Assembly: GCA_964555565.1 (NCBI GenBank)
Contig: CAZKTF010000166.1
Location: 1-8,082, forward strand
Direction of reading: 5' to 3'
DNA length: 8,082 nt
Source of the DNA: CAZKTF01 sp964555565
GTDB lineage: Bacteria; Planctomycetota; JAJSAM01; JAKLKS01
This document shows, piece by piece, positions 5,932-8,082 of this stretch. The notes beneath the pieces are model-generated. The model searched no databases, was not told the origin of the DNA, and saw nothing but the letters and a program-made list of their open reading frames with translations. Each line of letters starts with the position of its first letter. Position 1 is the first letter of the stretch. A program made the translations under genes and the position numbers.

Positions 5932-6119
5932 CCGCCGTGCTGCGGGCACCGGGTCTGGGTGCACTACGCGCACCGGAGGGCGCACGCGTCGGAGGGGACC
6001 GGGAGGCGAGAAACCTCCTCAGGCTCTGCCGGGGCCACCAGTGGATGCTGGACGCGGGGACGCTGCGCGTGGAGGGATCCTCGGAGGCGCCGCGGTTCTT
6101 CACGCGGGACGGGAGCTAG
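5932..6119 (+). pseudogene. Decayed HNH endonuclease C-terminal fragment, frameshifted
   Basis: Two overlapping frames join into one HNH-like C-terminus. The first frame (from 5932) reads PPCCGHRVWVHYAHRRAHAS, resembling the zinc-cysteine and first-histidine part (typically C..GC...VHVHH) of 13E12-type HNH proteins. The second frame (from about 5991) reads GGDREARNLLRLCRGHQWML followed by DAGTLRVEGSSEAPRFFTRD and a TAG at 6117-6119. This matches the family pattern GG..E..NL..LC..HH, with the final histidine replaced by Q. A net loss of one base (or gain of two) between about 5971 and 5991 breaks the frame, and everything N-terminal is missing at the inverted repeat. G+C is about 70% in one sampled line, like the resident genome and unlike the TIR gene. 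It is probably an old resident gene cut by the TIR/repeat insertion. The identification is from motif memory. Confidence 0.55.
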
Positions 6120-6120
6120 G

Positions 6121-6207
6121 TGGGGCCCAGGGCCCGCCGTTGTGGGGCGGGGTTTACCCCGCCCGCCATTGGTGAAGGCGGGACCAGTGAACGGCGGGCG
6201 GGCCCCA
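6121..6207. repeat. Hairpin A: bulged 17-base inverted repeat with an inner 8-base hairpin
   Basis: TGGGGCCC (6121-6128) and GCCCGCCGT (6132-6140) pair with the continuous stretch 6191-6207, with AGG bulged out on the left. Inside it, GGGCGGGG (6145-6152) and CCCCGCCC (6157-6164) form a perfect 8-base stem with a TTTA loop, and CCCGCC (6162-6167) can alternatively pair with GGCGGG (6177-6182). It starts two bases after the HNH-remnant stop. Confidence 0.75.
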
Positions 6208-6246
6208 GGGAATTGTCGGGCTGCCTGCGGCAGCCCGACCCTGGGG
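6203..6246. repeat. Hairpin B: 11-base perfect stem within an outer CCCAGG/CCTGGG stem
   Basis: GTCGGGCTGCC (6215-6225) pairs perfectly with GGCAGCCCGAC (6229-6239) around a three-base TGC loop. An outer CCCCAGGG (6203-6210) / CCCTGGGG (6239-6246) adds about seven more pairs after an AATT bulge. The left outer arm shares bases with the right arm of hairpin A, so the two structures compete. Confidence 0.8.
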
Positions 6247-6251
6247 GAGGT

Positions 6252-6293
6252 CGCCCCTACAAAGGCGGTGGAAACGGAGCCGTTGTAGGGGCG
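6252..6293. repeat. Hairpin C: CGCCCCTACAA / TTGTAGGGGCG inverted repeat
   Basis: Perfect 11-base arms lie at 6252-6262 and 6283-6293 around a 20-base GC-rich loop. From memory, TTGTAGGGGCG-type ends are common as dispersed intergenic repeats in high-GC environmental genomes. Only this one pair is visible in the window. Confidence 0.75.
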
Positions 6294-6355
6294 GGGGTCC
6301 CCGGGGGTTTCGAGGCCCGCCAGTGGCGGGCCGAGCCCGGGGAGGCCTACCCCGC
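6291..6355. repeat. Hairpin D: nested GC-rich hairpin before the convergent gene
   Basis: GGCCCGCC (6314-6321) and GGCGGGCC (6325-6332) form a perfect 8-base stem with an AGT loop. TCCCCGGG (6298-6305) / CCCGGGGA (6336-6343) and GCGGGG (6291-6296) / CCCCGC (6350-6355) add two outer stems. It ends about 15 bases from the stop codon of the minus-strand gene and shares bases with hairpin C. It is suited to act as that gene's terminator, although no T-tract follows. Confidence 0.7.
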
Positions 6356-6370
6356 CCGCCGTTTCCGCCC

Positions 6371-8082
6371 TCAGCGCGGGCCGGCCTGCTTCAGCAGGGT
6401 GTCGGCGTGCGCAAGGTAGCCCCGCTCGAGGTCCCCGAGCCAAGCCTGCACCTTCGGGTCGCGGCGGTCGCGCGGGAGGCCGAAGCACTCGAGGAAGTCC
6501 CCGGCCTGGAGGTAGGCGGCCATCTCGGGCTGGGTCTGGAGGTACGCGCGCAGGGCCCTCTGGAGCTCGACCTCGCTGCGGAAGCGCGCGGCGACTTCGG
6601 GGGTGCGCTCCAGGGCCGACCTGAGCCCCGGGAGGTCCTTCACGAGCGCGTCCAGGTCGGCGCGGACGTGGCCCCCGGTGATCTCCCGGCGCACGTAGAG
6701 GAGGAACCCCGGCTTCAGGCGGCCGCCCTCCCCGTGCATGAGGTAGTGCACGAAGAGCCACCCCTGCGCGTAGAGGAGGGCCTTCAGCTGGTCGGCCCCC
6801 TGCGCCCTCCAGTCCTTCAGGTTGGCGCGCTCGTAGATCTCCTGCTGGTTGGCGAGGAGGAACTCCGAGAGCTTCCACGCCTGCCGGGCCCGGCGGGCCT
6901 CGACGACGGCGAGGAGGTGGTCCCGGTCCGGCCTCCCCACCTCCCAGTCCCCCTCGGTGCCGGGGACGGGCTCCACGGCGCCGAAGTAGTCCGCGAGCCC
7001 CTCCTGGAACCAGAAGAGGGTGTCGAGGGGCGCCAGGCGCGGGTCGAGCTGGGCGTAGCCCTCCGGCAGCGGCTTGCCGGCCTGGCTGCAGAACCAGCGC
7101 TGGTAGAAGTCGAAGAGCTGGTGGGTCGCCTCGTGGAAGCAGGTCGAGGTCTCCCGGCGCTTCCCCCCGGCACCCCCGCCGACGTGCTGCGCCAGCCCGA
7201 AGTAGAGGAGCACCATCCGCGTGCGGACCGGCTCGTAGTAGGCCAGCATCTCCGGCGCCGGGACCCGCTGGTTCGTGTCCAGGTGCCACTGGTCGAAGGC
7301 CCGCCGGTTGCGGAAGACGAAGACCGGCAGGCGGGTGTCGTTCACGGTCTCCAGGGACGGCGCGTCCACGCCCAGGTCCCGGCGGAGGAACTCGTGGAAG
7401 CGCCGGTAGGAGCACTGGAAGGTGAGCCCCCACTGCCGGGCCTCGGCCTCGCGGGCCTGCGCCTCGGCGGCGCCCGCGGACTGGAGGAACAGGACGTAGG
7501 GCCGCGCCACGGAGTAGGCGAAGTCGAGCTTCTCGAAGTACGTGTTGCTCTTCAGGTTCCTGTAGTGGAGGTGGCTGCGGGCGTTGGCCGGGTCCTGGAA
7601 CCAGGTCTGCCGCTCGCGGCACGCGGCGAGCCAGCCGTCGAGCTCCTTCGAGGCCGGCTCGGCGAGCCAGGCGGCCCCCGCGTTCTTCTTCACCGCCTCC
7701 CGGAGGGCGACGACCCGCTGGTAGGCCGGGAGGTCGCCGAGGGCGTCCTCCAGGGTCTCGTCGTCGGCCAGCGCCAGGACCTCGGTCCCGCGGTCCCGGA
7801 GGCCGAGGAGCCCGTTCACCCAGGGGTCGGTGGGGAAGGCGCGGTGGGCGACGTCGAGCACCCGCTTCGCGCGCTCCTCGTCGCGGTTGTCCCGGAAGGT
7901 CTCGTAGGCCTCCCGGGCCCGCGCCGGGTGCGTGCCGGCGTCCCGCTCGAGGAGCTCCAGGTAGGACGGGACGTCCATCTTCTGCTCGCGGGCCCGGGCC
8001 TCCAGCTCGGGGGAGGCCGCGACGGCGGGGGGGGCTCCCTTCGTCGCGGTCGAGGCGGGCGCGCGCGGCGCCGCGGGACCTC
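6371..8082 (-). CDS. DUF1570-type HEATH metallopeptidase-like protein, 5' end beyond the window
   Basis: The frame runs from the TGA at 6373-6371 to the right edge without a stop. The first in-window ATG is at 7978 (535 residues from there). It has no Shine-Dalgarno, and the upstream in-frame codons give an Ala/Pro-rich stretch (APASTATKGAPPAVAASPEL) like the start of a mature secreted protein, so the true start, probably with a signal peptide, lies outside. Counted from that ATG, the zinc-peptidase motif CFHEATHQLFDF places H282, E283 and H286. WFQEGLADYFG supplies a probable third ligand, E326, 40 residues later. This HEATH/EGLA.YF pattern is that of DUF1570 proteins, known mostly from planctomycetes, with gluzincin-like active sites and unknown substrates. 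An N-terminal helical region (about 1-130) may be TPR-like. Proteolysis is inferred from the intact motif. Codon use matches the genome background. Its neighbour on the left is convergent debris. Confidence 0.8.
   Translation of the reverse strand, partial: GPAAPRAPASTATKGAPPAVAASPELEARAREQKMDVPSYLELLERDAGTHPARAREAYETFRDNRDEERAKRVLDVAHRAFPTDPWVNGLLGLRDRGTEVLALADDETLEDALGDLPAYQRVVALREAVKKNAGAAWLAEPASKELDGWLAACRERQTWFQDPANARSHLHYRNLKSNTYFEKLDFAYSVARPYVLFLQSAGAAEAQAREAEARQWGLTFQCSYRRFHEFLRRDLGVDAPSLETVNDTRLPVFVFRNRRAFDQWHLDTNQRVPAPEMLAYYEPVRTRMVLLYFGLAQHVGGGAGGKRRETSTCFHEATHQLFDFYQRWFCSQAGKPLPEGYAQLDPRLAPLDTLFWFQEGLADYFGAVEPVPGTEGDWEVGRPDRDHLLAVVEARRARQAWKLSEFLLANQQEIYERANLKDWRAQGADQLKALLYAQGWLFVHYLMHGEGGRLKPGFLLYVRREITGGHVRADLDALVKDLPGLRSALERTPEVAARFRSEVELQRALRAYLQTQPEMAAYLQAGDFLECFGLPRDRRDPKVQAWLGDLERGYLAHADTLLKQAGPR

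Noticed and set aside
5964..7622. Minus-strand open frame of 552 codons overlapping the DUF1570 gene
   Set aside because: It is a Pro/Arg/Gly-rich shadow that crosses the hairpin array. The HEATH motif frame is clearly the coding one.

Overview
The window is very GC-rich (sampled 60-base lines in the housekeeping genes reach about 75% G+C) and bacterial. A DUF1570-type HEATH zinc-peptidase relative, a large single-pass DUF3352-like envelope protein, a sigma-like protein with an atypical N-terminus and absent Shine-Dalgarno sites at several starts together suggest a high-GC Planctomycetota-like lineage, probably from an environmental genome. The assignment is an inference from gene families, because no rRNA or marker gene is present.

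Layout, left to right. (1) 1-642, plus strand: the 3' part of a sigma-70 region 4-like regulatory protein, open to the left edge. (2) 643-807: a convergent intergenic gap filled by four copies of a short near-palindrome, GGTCTGACC, two of them arranged as a long inverted repeat. (3) 1248-808 and 3314-1251, minus strand: a two-gene operon of a membrane-anchored hypothetical protein followed by the ribosome-rescue hydrolase ArfB, with a 2-base gap and a Shine-Dalgarno inside the upstream gene. (4) 3315-3373: a 59-base divergent promoter region. (5) 3374-4561, plus strand: a class I PLP aminotransferase of the aspartate aminotransferase Ib type. (6) 4685-5737, plus strand: a TIR-domain protein of markedly lower G+C (about 48-58% in sampled lines) with an unrecognised tryptophan-rich C-terminal half. 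It is very likely a horizontally acquired defence-type gene. (7) 5738-6370: no intact gene. It holds a long imperfect inverted repeat, a frameshifted HNH-endonuclease remnant, and a run of four strong GC-rich hairpins. (8) 6371 to the right edge, minus strand: the DUF1570-type metallopeptidase-like protein, whose 5' end lies outside the window.

The housekeeping genes do not form one pathway. The most notable part is the 4.6-6.4 kb accessory stretch, where a compositionally foreign TIR gene is followed by decayed HNH sequence and dense repeats. This looks like an insertion hot spot in an otherwise vertically inherited neighbourhood. The TIR protein stands alone here, with no recognisable Thoeris, CBASS or Argonaute partner in the window, so any defence role would rest on its own C-terminal half or on distant genes.
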